Below are positions 1-7,600 of a DNA stretch of 13,484 nt, piece by piece. A program made the translations under genes and the position numbers. Each line of letters begins with the position of its first letter. Position 1 is the first letter of the stretch. The notes under the pieces are model-generated. The model saw nothing but the letters and a program-made list of their open reading frames with translations, was not told the origin of the DNA and searched no databases. The DNA lies in contig JAGGWT010000043.1 of the NCBI GenBank assembly GCA_021163455.1, positions 1-13,484 of the forward strand, given 5' to 3'. Origin of the DNA: Thermoplasmata archaeon. Lineage in GTDB: Archaea > Thermoplasmatota > E2 > DHVEG-1 > B18-G2.

Positions 1-222
1 GTTCCAGTGAGCGGCAAGGTGAATCTTGATGCTATATTATCGATAGTGCAGATGCCGCCAGGCATACCGGTTGCGGCGGTTGGCCTGGATAGAGGAGAAA
101 ATGCTGCTCTACTTGCTGTGGAGATTCTGTCCTTAAAATATGGGGAACTTGAAGATAAACTGAAGGAATATAGGGAGGAGATGAGAAGAAAAACCATAGG
201 TGAAGTCGATGTTCGATCCTGA
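1..222 (+). CDS. purE: PurE, 5-(carboxyamino)imidazole ribonucleotide mutase / AIR carboxylase catalytic subunit, C-terminal part
   Basis: This is the C-terminal 73 residues of a PurE-type protein, which carboxylates or rearranges aminoimidazole ribonucleotide in de novo purine synthesis in the cytosol. The reading frame is open to the left edge of the window, so the gene begins outside it. The visible part has the PurE signature SIVQMPPGIPVAAVGLDRG followed by the NAALLAVEIL helix, matching the end of PurE where bacterial relatives read SIVQMPxGxPVATVAI and NAGLLAAQIL. The start and active-site N-terminal half are not visible, so class I and class II cannot be separated. Its last codons overlap the start of guaAb, so purE and the GMP synthetase genes are almost certainly co-transcribed and translationally coupled. 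Confidence 0.88.
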   Translation, partial: VPVSGKVNLDAILSIVQMPPGIPVAAVGLDRGENAALLAVEILSLKYGELEDKLKEYREEMRRKTIGEVDVRS

Positions 223-1156
223 CAGATTTGTCGATGAGGCTGTGAAAGATCTGAAAGAGCAGATCAAAGGAAAGGCTCTCATTGCATGCTCTGGAGGTGT
301 AGATTCAACGGTATGTGCTGTTCTGGCGAATAGAGCGCTGGGAGAGAATCTCTATGCACTTCATGTAAACACCGGTCTTCTGAGGAAGGGTGAAAGTGAA
401 GAGGTTAAAAAACTGTTTGAGCAACTGGGCATAAAACTGTACTATCTCGATGAGAGTGGCAGATTTTTTGAAGCCTTGAAGGGAGTTGTTGACCCTGAAG
501 AGAAGAGAAAGATCATCGGAGAATTGTTCATAAGAATTTTTGAAGAGTTTGCAGAGCGACACGGCATAGAGTATCTCATACAGGGGACCATAGCACCTGA
601 CTGGATAGAGTCTGGAGATGAATTAAGAGAGACCATCAAGAGCCATCACAATGTTGGCGGTCTTCCAGAAAACATAAAACTCAAAATAGTTGAACCTTTG
701 AGAGATCTCTACAAAGATGAGGTTAGAAAGGTTGCCCAGTATCTGAATCTGCCAATTTCTGAAAGACAGCCCTTTCCGGGGCCGGGATTCGCCATCAGGG
801 TTGTGGGGGAAGTCACGAGAGAGAAAGTCGAGATAGTTAGGGAAGCATGCTCAATAGTGGAAGAAGAAATAGAAAAAGCGAGTGAAAGCGGAAAGATGGA
901 GAGACCCTGGCAGTATTTTGCTGTTCTGATACCTGTAAAGACGGTTGGTGTTCACGGTGATAAGAGGGCTTATGGATACACTATAGCAATAAGAGCCATA
1001 GATAGTGTCGATGCAATGAGTGGCTCTTTCAGCAGGGTTCCTTATGATGTGCTGGACAGGATTGCCACCAGAATATCCAATGAGATGGGGGATAAAGTGA
1101 CAAGAGTTGTTTATGACATAACAAACAAACCTCCTGCAACGATAGAGTGGGAGTAG
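209..1156 (+). CDS. guaAb: GMP synthase, PP-loop ATP pyrophosphatase subunit (GuaAb)
   Basis: This is the synthetase half of split archaeal GMP synthase. It adenylates XMP with ATP and aminates it with ammonia delivered by GuaAa. The 315-residue protein begins MFDPDRF, as archaeal GuaAb proteins do. It has the PP-loop ATP motif SGGVDST at residues 28-34, the GTIAPDWIESG and KSHHNVGG segments around the XMP site, the FPGPGFAIRVVGEV motif and the family's C-terminal KPPATIEWE. A GTG at 200 would add three residues. The ATG at 209 is preferred because AGGTGA (198-203) sits 5 nt upstream as a Shine-Dalgarno site and because relatives start here. The gene overlaps the purE end by 14 nt, and its stop is separated from the guaAa ATG by one base, which fits a stoichiometric two-subunit enzyme. 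Confidence 0.95.
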   Translation: MFDPDRFVDEAVKDLKEQIKGKALIACSGGVDSTVCAVLANRALGENLYALHVNTGLLRKGESEEVKKLFEQLGIKLYYLDESGRFFEALKGVVDPEEKRKIIGELFIRIFEEFAERHGIEYLIQGTIAPDWIESGDELRETIKSHHNVGGLPENIKLKIVEPLRDLYKDEVRKVAQYLNLPISERQPFPGPGFAIRVVGEVTREKVEIVREACSIVEEEIEKASESGKMERPWQYFAVLIPVKTVGVHGDKRAYGYTIAIRAIDSVDAMSGSFSRVPYDVLDRIATRISNEMGDKVTRVVYDITNKPPATIEWE

Positions 1157-1157
1157 T

Positions 1158-1733
1158 ATGGTGACCAGGATATTTGTTATAGATAATGGTGGACAGTGGA
1201 CACACAGGGAATGGCGTGTGTTGAAATATCTGGGCGTGGATGCTCGTATCTTTCCGAATAATACACCTTTTGACAAACTGGTCGAGGAGGGAGTTGATGG
1301 ACTAGTATTATCTGGAGGGGCTCCCAGGATAGGTCTGAAGGAAGAGTTGGGCAGATGTGCCGAGTATCTCGATAGGGCGGATTTTCCTATACTCGGAATA
1401 TGTGCTGGCCATCAGTTCATAGCAAGACATTTTGGAGGTGAGGTTCAGCCGGCCGAGGTTCCTGAGTTTGGGAAGGTCGAGATAATTATCGATGCGAAGC
1501 ATCCGATTTTCAAAGGATTACCAAAAAAGAGTATAGCATGGGCATCCCACAACGATGAAGTCACTATCGTTCCACAGGATTTTGTGATACTCGCGCACTC
1601 AGAAAGTTGCAGAGTAGAAGCCATGGCGCATAAAGAGAGAGCTATTGTTGGTTTGCAGTTCCATCCTGAAGTGGAACACACCGAGTACGGGGCACAAATT
1701 TTTGAGAACTTTATCGAGATGTGCAAGGAGTAA
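1158..1733 (+). CDS. guaAa: GMP synthase, glutamine amidotransferase subunit (GuaAa)
   Basis: This is the class I glutaminase subunit of the two-protein archaeal GMP synthase. It hydrolyses glutamine and passes ammonia to the GuaAb partner encoded just upstream. The 191-residue protein fits the single-domain archaeal length. The nucleophile is Cys82 in GICAGHQ, the oxyanion region is LSGGAPR (51-57), and the rest of the triad is His169 and Glu171 in GLQFHPEVEHTEYG. The N-terminal IFVIDNGGQWTHREWR is typical of GuaAa. One base separates it from the guaAb stop, so translation is probably coupled. Its stop is only 3 nt from the stop of the convergent ubiX gene, and I see no strong terminator between them, only a pyrimidine-rich tract at about 1740-1757 inside the ubiX coding region. 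Confidence 0.96.
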   Translation: MVTRIFVIDNGGQWTHREWRVLKYLGVDARIFPNNTPFDKLVEEGVDGLVLSGGAPRIGLKEELGRCAEYLDRADFPILGICAGHQFIARHFGGEVQPAEVPEFGKVEIIIDAKHPIFKGLPKKSIAWASHNDEVTIVPQDFVILAHSESCRVEAMAHKERAIVGLQFHPEVEHTEYGAQIFENFIEMCKE

Positions 1734-1736
1734 AAA

Positions 1737-2300
1737 TCATCCTTTTCTTCCTTCCCATCTCGGGAAAAGTTTGTGCTCAATATTTAACTGGTCAAGAATT
1801 TTTCCAACCACGAAATTCACCATATCGTCTATGGTGGAAGGTTTATGGTAGAATGCAGGCATAGCAGGCAGTACTATTGCTCCCGCCTCCCTTGCGGCAA
1901 GCATGTTCTTTATGGTTATCAAATCAAGGGGTGTTTCTCTCAATACCAGTATAAGTTTTCTTCCTTCCTTGAGGCAGTTTATGGCTGACCTTGCCATCAG
2001 TGTATCGGCGTATCCATTTGCCACCGCAGATAAGGTTTTAACGCTGCATGGCACGATAACCATTCCGTCTATCCTGAATGTGCCACTGGCGAGAGGTGAG
2101 AAAAAATCATCATTATCATACATTGCATTCACAAGTTTACGTAGATCCTCTTTCTTTACCCCTGTCTCATCTTCCAGAATTTTCTCTCCGGTTTCGGAGA
2201 GCAGAAGAATTGTATCAATATTTCTCTTATTGAATTCTTCCAGAAGCCTCACAGCATATATAGCTCCGGATGCGCCACTTATACCGACTACTATTCTCAT
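1737..2300 (-). CDS. ubiX: UbiX-family flavin prenyltransferase
   Basis: UbiX proteins transfer a dimethylallyl group from dimethylallyl phosphate to FMN, making the prenylated FMN cofactor of UbiD-type decarboxylases. The 187-residue product has the full family pattern: FMN-binding GISGASG at 6-12, PCSVKTLSAVANGYAD at 84-99, the RETPLD loop at 121-126 and PAMPAFYHKP at 145-154. The start is taken at the ATG that overlaps the ggpS stop as ATGA (MRIVVGISG, the usual UbiX start). An ATG four codons upstream at 2312 is possible. In archaea the expected customer is the UbiD-like anhydromevalonate phosphate decarboxylase of the archaeal mevalonate pathway (family knowledge). No UbiD gene is in the window, so the client here is inferred. 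Overlap with GGGP synthase supports a role in isoprenoid supply for lipids. Confidence 0.92.
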   Translation of the reverse strand: MRIVVGISGASGAIYAVRLLEEFNKRNIDTILLLSETGEKILEDETGVKKEDLRKLVNAMYDNDDFFSPLASGTFRIDGMVIVPCSVKTLSAVANGYADTLMARSAINCLKEGRKLILVLRETPLDLITIKNMLAAREAGAIVLPAMPAFYHKPSTIDDMVNFVVGKILDQLNIEHKLFPRWEGRKG

Positions 2301-3043
2301 ACTCTTTTGCATTCCTTTATTGTTTTGACTATACTTGACAGTTTCCTCTCAAAGAACAGTTCCTCGAGAGCTGTGCCTGTCACTATTATATCTGCGCCGG
2401 CCATGACTTTCTCTCTCGCAGTTGATGGATCTCTTATACCACCACCCACTATCAGGGGAATCTCTATATTCTTCTTGACAAAAACTATCATTTCGCTTGG
2501 AACGGGTTCATTCGCCCCAGAGCCTGCTTCGAGATAGACAAATTTCATTCCCAGATACTGGGCGGCGAGCGCATACCCTGCTGCCGTGATAAAATCGTTT
2601 CTCTTTATCAGCTCAACCTCACCGACCTCTCCAACTTTCATGCCTGGCTCCACAACTATGTATCCCATAGATATTGGTTCTATCCCGAGTTTTTTGATGG
2701 TCATGGCACCTTTCATCTGCTCTCCGATTATGTACCTCGGATTTTTAGAGTTCAGTAGAGACATGAAGAAAATGGCATCCGCATACCTGCTCAGGGAGTT
2801 TGCGCTGCTTGGAAATAGAATTACAGGAAGTGATGATGCTGATTTTATCTCCTTGACGGTATCGTCAACCAGTTTCTCATCAGATACCGTTGAACCACCC
2901 ACCATGATGGCTGTGCTCCCTACTCTCTCCGCAATCTCTGCCATTTCTCCAGCATCTTCAGGTGGTTGTTTATCTGGATCTATGAGTGAAAAATGCAGAG
3001 GATATTTCTCTAGCTCTTCCATTATGTAATCAAGAACCTTCAT
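2297..3043 (-). CDS. Geranylgeranylglyceryl phosphate synthase (GGGPS)
   Basis: This enzyme joins sn-glycerol-1-phosphate to geranylgeranyl diphosphate, the first committed ether-forming step of archaeal membrane lipid synthesis. The 248-residue TIM-barrel protein carries the family motifs HFSLIDPDK (17-25), YLEAGSGANEP (170-180), VGGGIRDP (199-206) and VTGTALEE (221-228), the last ones binding phosphate. It resembles the group II form of the family (Thermoplasma, Methanothermobacter and Sulfolobus types); that subgrouping is from memory. The frame is open upstream to 3121, but those 26 residues match nothing in the family. The ATG at 3043 is preferred because relatives begin here and a TATA-like element about 25 nt upstream predicts transcription starting at or next to this ATG, a leaderless mRNA. 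It overlaps the downstream ubiX by 4 nt. Confidence 0.94.
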   Translation of the reverse strand: MKVLDYIMEELEKYPLHFSLIDPDKQPPEDAGEMAEIAERVGSTAIMVGGSTVSDEKLVDDTVKEIKSASSLPVILFPSSANSLSRYADAIFFMSLLNSKNPRYIIGEQMKGAMTIKKLGIEPISMGYIVVEPGMKVGEVGEVELIKRNDFITAAGYALAAQYLGMKFVYLEAGSGANEPVPSEMIVFVKKNIEIPLIVGGGIRDPSTAREKVMAGADIIVTGTALEELFFERKLSSIVKTIKECKRV

Positions 3044-3060
3044 CTTCCATCGGATAGTGA

Positions 3061-3076
3061 AGAAATATAAAATAGT
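3061..3076 (-). promoter_or_regulatory. Predicted TATA element for ggpS-ubiX, leaderless transcript
   Basis: Read on the minus strand, this is CTATTTTATATTTC. The TTTTATAT core (3072-3065) is centred about 25 nt upstream of the ggpS ATG at 3043, which is the normal archaeal distance from TATA box to transcription start. Initiation would therefore fall on or beside the start codon, matching the absence of a good Shine-Dalgarno site. This is prediction from spacing and composition only. Confidence 0.5.
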
Positions 3077-3144
3077 TTTGTCCTGTTGACTGGAGACAAC
3101 GTTAAACCGATATTGATTCAACCCGGTTGTGCGTGAAAAATGAC

Positions 3145-3160
3145 ACAGGCGTCTCCCTGT
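3145..3160. other. Small inverted repeat in the divergent promoter region
   Basis: ACAGG at 3145-3149 is repeated inverted as CCTGT at 3156-3160 with a 6-nt spacer. It lies between the predicted TATA boxes of the divergent ggpS-ubiX and kaiC-like operons, about 18 nt upstream of the latter. It could be an operator half-site pair, but five base pairs is near chance level. The surrounding 3044-3228 region otherwise holds only the two predicted promoters and the Shine-Dalgarno site of the kaiC-like gene. Confidence 0.2.
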
Positions 3161-3170
3161 ACCTCGATGG

Positions 3171-3190
3171 AAAACTATTTAAATAACCTC
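3171..3190 (+). promoter_or_regulatory. Predicted BRE/TATA promoter of the kaiC-like / HTH / reverse gyrase operon
   Basis: A TTTAAATA core at 3178-3185, preceded by a purine-rich GGAAAACTA stretch that could act as the BRE, lies about 47 nt upstream of the GTG start at 3229. Initiation near 3206 would leave a short leader of about 20 nt that contains the Shine-Dalgarno sequence GGAGGTG at 3217-3223. The spacing fits an archaeal promoter well. No other promoter-like sequence is evident before the next two genes, so it probably serves the whole operon. Confidence 0.55.
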
Positions 3191-3228
3191 TAACATATTT
3201 CATTAGACAATTTTATGGAGGTGGTAAG

Positions 3229-4095
3229 GTGCAGGGCAGCGAAGAGAGAGCATACTATGAACTCAGCGAACTGAAGGAAAGGGCACCAAAACTGTTCGGA
3301 ATACCAACCGGAACAAAACTTGATGAAATGTTCTGGAAGGTGGAAATTGAGGGAGACAAACCTGTAAAGAAACCACTTGGAGGAATACCCCATCTATCAA
3401 TCATCAATCTTACAGGCGTTCCAGATAGCGGAAAAAGTTTGCTCGCGGAGCAGTTTGCCCTCTATCAAGCCAATGAGGGTTATAAAGTGTTATTCATAAC
3501 AGTTGAATCTCCAGCAAACTTCCTTTACACATCTCTCAAGGCAAAATCAGCGTATCTGGGGATGGACTTTGACAGAATATCGAAAAACATTGTTGTCATA
3601 GATGCATCCGAGAATCCTGAGCTGAGAGAAGACCCGAGGGCGTTTATGGATACGATGGCATATGCCATAAGAGAGAAGAAAACAACGAACGTCATAATAG
3701 ACAGTATAACTGGCTTATACGAGCACAAGGAGATGATGGCGCGCCAGATAGTGAGGCAGTTCTTTAACTTCCTGAAGAAATGGAAGCAGACCGCTCTGTT
3801 TGTTTCTCAGAAAAGATCTGCACAGGGCGCAGAAACAGCGGAAGCAGCCGGAGGTCTGGCGGTAGCGCATATAGTGGATGGAAGCATTGTCATGGATAAG
3901 AAGCTCATAGAGACCAGATGGGACATAACGACGTTCAAATTACCTCTGGGAAGTGTCCTGAGAACCATAAGGATAGATGGATGCAGACTCACGGGTCATG
4001 ATACGAGAACATGGGTTTTTGAGATTACTGAAGGTGGAACCATAAATATAATCTCCCCACTTGAGGAGTTTATAAAGAGGAAGGAGGTGATGTGA
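3229..4095 (+). CDS. KaiC-like RecA-fold ATPase (single KaiC domain)
   Basis: This is a soluble single-domain ATPase of the archaeal KaiC/RadA superfamily, 288 residues long. Visible motifs are Walker A GVPDSGKS (63-70), a catalytic Glu in FITVES (E93), Walker B NVIIDS with D158, and the FVSQKR sensor-like strand at 191-196. The start is a GTG with Shine-Dalgarno GGAGGTG 5 nt upstream. Members of this group (to my recollection the AF_0795-type family) regularly sit beside a helix-turn-helix protein like the one that follows here, and a signalling or regulatory role has been proposed. The substrate and partner are unknown. It lacks the second KaiC domain of the cyanobacterial clock protein, so clock function should not be assumed. 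It lies 1 nt upstream of its HTH partner and heads the reverse gyrase operon. Confidence 0.85.
   Translation: MQGSEERAYYELSELKERAPKLFGIPTGTKLDEMFWKVEIEGDKPVKKPLGGIPHLSIINLTGVPDSGKSLLAEQFALYQANEGYKVLFITVESPANFLYTSLKAKSAYLGMDFDRISKNIVVIDASENPELREDPRAFMDTMAYAIREKKTTNVIIDSITGLYEHKEMMARQIVRQFFNFLKKWKQTALFVSQKRSAQGAETAEAAGGLAVAHIVDGSIVMDKKLIETRWDITTFKLPLGSVLRTIRIDGCRLTGHDTRTWVFEITEGGTINIISPLEEFIKRKEVM
4081..4091 (+). promoter_or_regulatory. Strong Shine-Dalgarno site for the HTH protein
   Basis: AAGGAGGTGAT is an 11-nt match to the complement of the 16S rRNA 3' end and lies 5-6 nt before the ATG at 4097, inside the last codons of the KaiC-like ATPase gene. It is clearly stronger than the sites of the neighbouring genes in this operon, which suggests the HTH protein is made at high level relative to reverse gyrase, whose start has no good site. 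Confidence 0.7.
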
Positions 4096-4096
4096 G

Positions 4097-4684
4097 ATGG
4101 AGGTTATAAACGCCCCGGTGAAGGATATAGATATTGATGCTCTGGCGGAGCAGGTGTTTTACGAATCCATAAACATACTGGGTGGACTCAGAAAACTCAT
4201 AGAGTACAGAAACCTGACATGGCTGCCAAGTCTGGCGGAGGCGGCGTACGCTGTGGTTATGAAAGAAGAACTGATGAAAACGCACAAAGAAATAGCATTT
4301 GACCTGGGATTGACTCCGCAAACTGTACAGAACATACTCAGAGCGGATGCACAGGAGGTTGAGAGATACATAAAGGGTGAGGTCGAAAAGGTGGATGAGC
4401 ACAAGGCTGGAGGTATAGCAAAACTTGCTTACGAGAGGGTGAAGAAGGAAGGGAGAATAACAATGAGACAGAATGAATTAGAGGTTTTGGGTGTGGACTG
4501 GGCGATAAAGGTTCTGACGAGATTGAGAGGCGCTGACTTTCCGCTCGACAGAGAGCAGCTCATGGAAAGATTGAAGGGTGTGGTAATAAAAGGCAAACCC
4601 TTTGAGGAAATTATTGAGAAGATGGAGTTTCCAGTGAACAGTCCGGCAGAAGTTTTAAGAAAGATAAAAGAGGTTATCGGTTAA
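4097..4684 (+). CDS. KaiC-partner helix-turn-helix regulatory protein
   Basis: This 195-residue, mostly helical protein has a clear helix-turn-helix at about residues 62-83, containing THKEIAFDLGLTPQTVQNIL, followed by charged helices. It matches what I recall as the near-KaiC probable regulatory domain, found in archaeal proteins encoded next to KaiC-like ATPases. DNA binding is likely, but the regulated genes are unknown. The C-terminal part (about 130-195) has no motif I recognise. The start ATG is preceded by an excellent Shine-Dalgarno AAGGAGGTGAT at 4081-4091, embedded in the last codons of the ATPase gene, so this gene may be translated strongly and coupled to its neighbour. Only 2 nt separate it from reverse gyrase, making autoregulation or control of topology a reasonable hypothesis. 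Confidence 0.8.
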   Translation: MEVINAPVKDIDIDALAEQVFYESINILGGLRKLIEYRNLTWLPSLAEAAYAVVMKEELMKTHKEIAFDLGLTPQTVQNILRADAQEVERYIKGEVEKVDEHKAGGIAKLAYERVKKEGRITMRQNELEVLGVDWAIKVLTRLRGADFPLDREQLMERLKGVVIKGKPFEEIIEKMEFPVNSPAEVLRKIKEVIG

Positions 4685-4686
4685 TC

Positions 4687-7600
4687 ATGCTTCCAGCGGT
4701 CTACGAGAATCTCTGTCCAGTGTGTGGCAGCGATTTGAGAGACAGAGATATAGATGCAGGAAAGTGTTTGATCAAGGGAAAATTTCTGTCATCGGTCTAC
4801 CATAACAAGACGGAAGATGAAATAGAAAATCTATTCAGAGAGGTGATAGGGAAGCCGAGAGAGATTCAAAGGTTCTGGATAAGGAGGATATCCAGAGGGG
4901 AAAGTTTTGCTGCGGTTGCGCCCACCGGCATAGGCAAGACGGTATTCGGGCTGGTGGTCTCTCTTTTCTTTTCTCTGAAAGGGAAAAGAAGTTACATACT
5001 GGTTCCAACGACGATTCTTGCAAAACAGTGCAAAGAGAATCTGGAAAAGTTCTGCGAAAGGATGGGAAAGAGTATTGGGATAAATGATGAGGGTGAGGTC
5101 AGAATAGCATTCTATCATGGGAAGTTGGGGAAAAAGGAGAGAGAAAAGTTTGAGAGCATCGTGAAAGAAGGAAAATTTGAGATACTGGTAACAACGACAC
5201 AGTTCCTATCCAGAAATTTTGATATGCTGAAGGACTTTGTTTTTGATTTTATCTTCGTTGATGATGTCGATGCCATACTGAAGGCATCGAGAAATGTGGA
5301 TAGGATTCTTTCTCTATTAGGTTTCAGAAAGGTGGGAAAGGAATGGAAGGGAGAGAGAAAAGGTGTGCTGATGGTCTCGACGGCGACGGCAAAGAAAGGG
5401 AGAGCAACCATCCTCTTCAGAGAGTTGCTGGATTTCGACGTTGGCTCTTCCTTCTTCTCCATAAGAAACATAGAGGATATATTCATGGGCAGAGAAGATG
5501 TAAATGCAATAAGAGATGTCATGAGAACCATGGGAAAAGGAGGTATCATATATGCAAGGTCTTCCGAGGAAGCTGAAAAGTACTATGAAGAGTTAAAAAA
5601 GCACTTCAGGATAGGGGTATCCATATCGAAGAAAAAGAATGAATATGAGAAGTTTGAAAATGGCGAGGTTGACTTTCTGATAGGTACGGCATCATACTAT
5701 GGTACTCTTGTGAGGGGTCTGGATTTACCGGAGAAGATAAGATACGTGATTTTCATCGGTGTACCCGTTATAAGAACGGATTACGATAGAATATCGCCCT
5801 CTCTGCTCAGAATACTGGCACTCTCGGTAAAGGATGATGAGAGGATAAGAGATTATCTCCCAATTCTGCCAAAACTGGAAAATTATCCGGATAAAATACA
5901 GGAACTTAAAGAACTGATAAGAGAGATTTACAAAAACAACATCAGCAGGGATTTTGTTATTGAGGGAGAGCACATAATCTTCCCGGATGTGAGGACGTAT
6001 ATTCAGGGTTCTGGCAGGGCTTCAAGATTAACTGTGAGAGGTCTAACGAAAGGTGCTTCTTTTATATTTGAAAATAACGAAAAAGTCATCCAGGCATTCA
6101 GGGAAAGAGCATCGTATTATGATATCGAGATAAAAAATGTCAAGGATGTTGATTTTGAAAGTTTAAAAAAGGAGATTGAGGAAAGCAGGAGCAGAAAGGT
6201 TGAAAGTATTGATCTAATAAGACCTGCCCTGTTCATAGTTGAAAGTCCAACAAAAGCCCGGCTCATATCAAGATTCTTTGGAAAGCCCAGCGTGAAGATA
6301 TATGGGAATATAATTGCATATGAAATCCCCACAGAAAAATTCATTCTCATCGTGACAGCATGTCTTGGTCACGTTGTTGACCTCTCTACAGATAGAGGTT
6401 TTTACGGCGTGGAGATTGGAGAGGACTTTGTGCCGATCTATTCTTCCATCAAGAGATGTAAAAAATGCAACTATCAGTACACATCAGAGGGTGCCTGCCC
6501 GAAATGTGGAAGCAATGATATTCTTGACTCTAAGGACAGGATAGAAGATATCAGAAAACTGGCATCGCAGGCGGGATTGGTGATAATCGGGACAGACCCT
6601 GATGCTGAGGGGGAGAAGATAGCATGGGATATCCATAATTTCGTTTCCCCACTGGCTGAAGTGAAAAGAGCAGAATTTCACGAGGTTACCGTAAGAGCCA
6701 TAAGAGAAGCTCTTCAGAATCTCAGGGATATAGACCTGAACAGGGTCAAAGCCCAGATTGTAAGAAGGATTGAGGATAGATGGATTGGCTTTACTCTCTC
6801 ACATAAGTTATGGGAAAAATTCAACAAAACGAATCTCTCCGCCGGCAGGGTGCAAACGCCCGTTCTGGGCTGGATTATCGAACAGGAGAACAAATACAGG
6901 AAGAGAAGAGAGGTCAACATCCTTCCTGAACTGGGTATAGAGGTTGAGGGAGATTTTGATAAAGAGGTGGATGTGGAGGTTATCCTTTCCTCTGATAGAG
7001 AAGAGTTGAGATCCCCTCTTCCACCACACACCACGGATGAACTCCTCAGAGATGCCAGTAGAATTCTCAAACTCTCATCCGGCGAAACCATGAAACTGGC
7101 GCAGGACCTTTTCGAGAATGGTCTCATAACATACCACAGAACAGATTCAAATAGAGTGAGTGATGTTGGTCTCAGGATTGCAAAAGAATATCTGGGCGAA
7201 GATTTCCAAAGCAGACGATGGGGCACCGGCGCAGGTGAGGGGGCTCACGAGTGTATAAGACCAACCAGAGCATGGGACAGATACATGCTGCAGAGAATGA
7301 TTTACGAGCGGGTGATATCTCCAGAAAATATAACAAAGAAACATCTGGCACTGTACGATTTGATTTTCAAAAGGTTCATGGCAAGTCAGTGCAAAGATTT
7401 CACCGTCAGGGTTAAGAGTTATCTCATAAAGATAGATGGAAGAGAAATCGAGGATGAAAGAATAGTTGCCGCAAGCGGCAGAGCGTTTGACCTATATCGA
7501 AACGTACACATCAAGAGAGAGATACCCGTCGGGAAGTACAGAACAAGGGTTGAAACGAGATTTGTTCCAGAGGGCTATCCCTACACCCAGGCGGATGTTG

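Noticed and set aside
200..208. GTG start for GuaAb at 200
   Set aside because: The GTG lies within the AGGTGA that is the ideal Shine-Dalgarno site for the ATG at 209, where relatives begin.
2831..2842. TGATGATGCTGA, resembling C and D boxes, within ggpS on the plus strand
   Set aside because: The boxes are adjacent with no guide spacing or second pair, and the bases are well-conserved coding sequence on the other strand.
3044..3121. A 26-residue N-terminal extension of GGGP synthase
   Set aside because: It has no family resemblance, and it contains the best TATA element placed for initiation at the ATG at 3043.
3229..4095. RadA recombinase or circadian KaiC
   Set aside because: There is a single RecA-fold domain without RadA's N-terminal HhH domain or KaiC's duplicated domain, and it is paired with the HTH partner typical of archaeal KaiC-like proteins.
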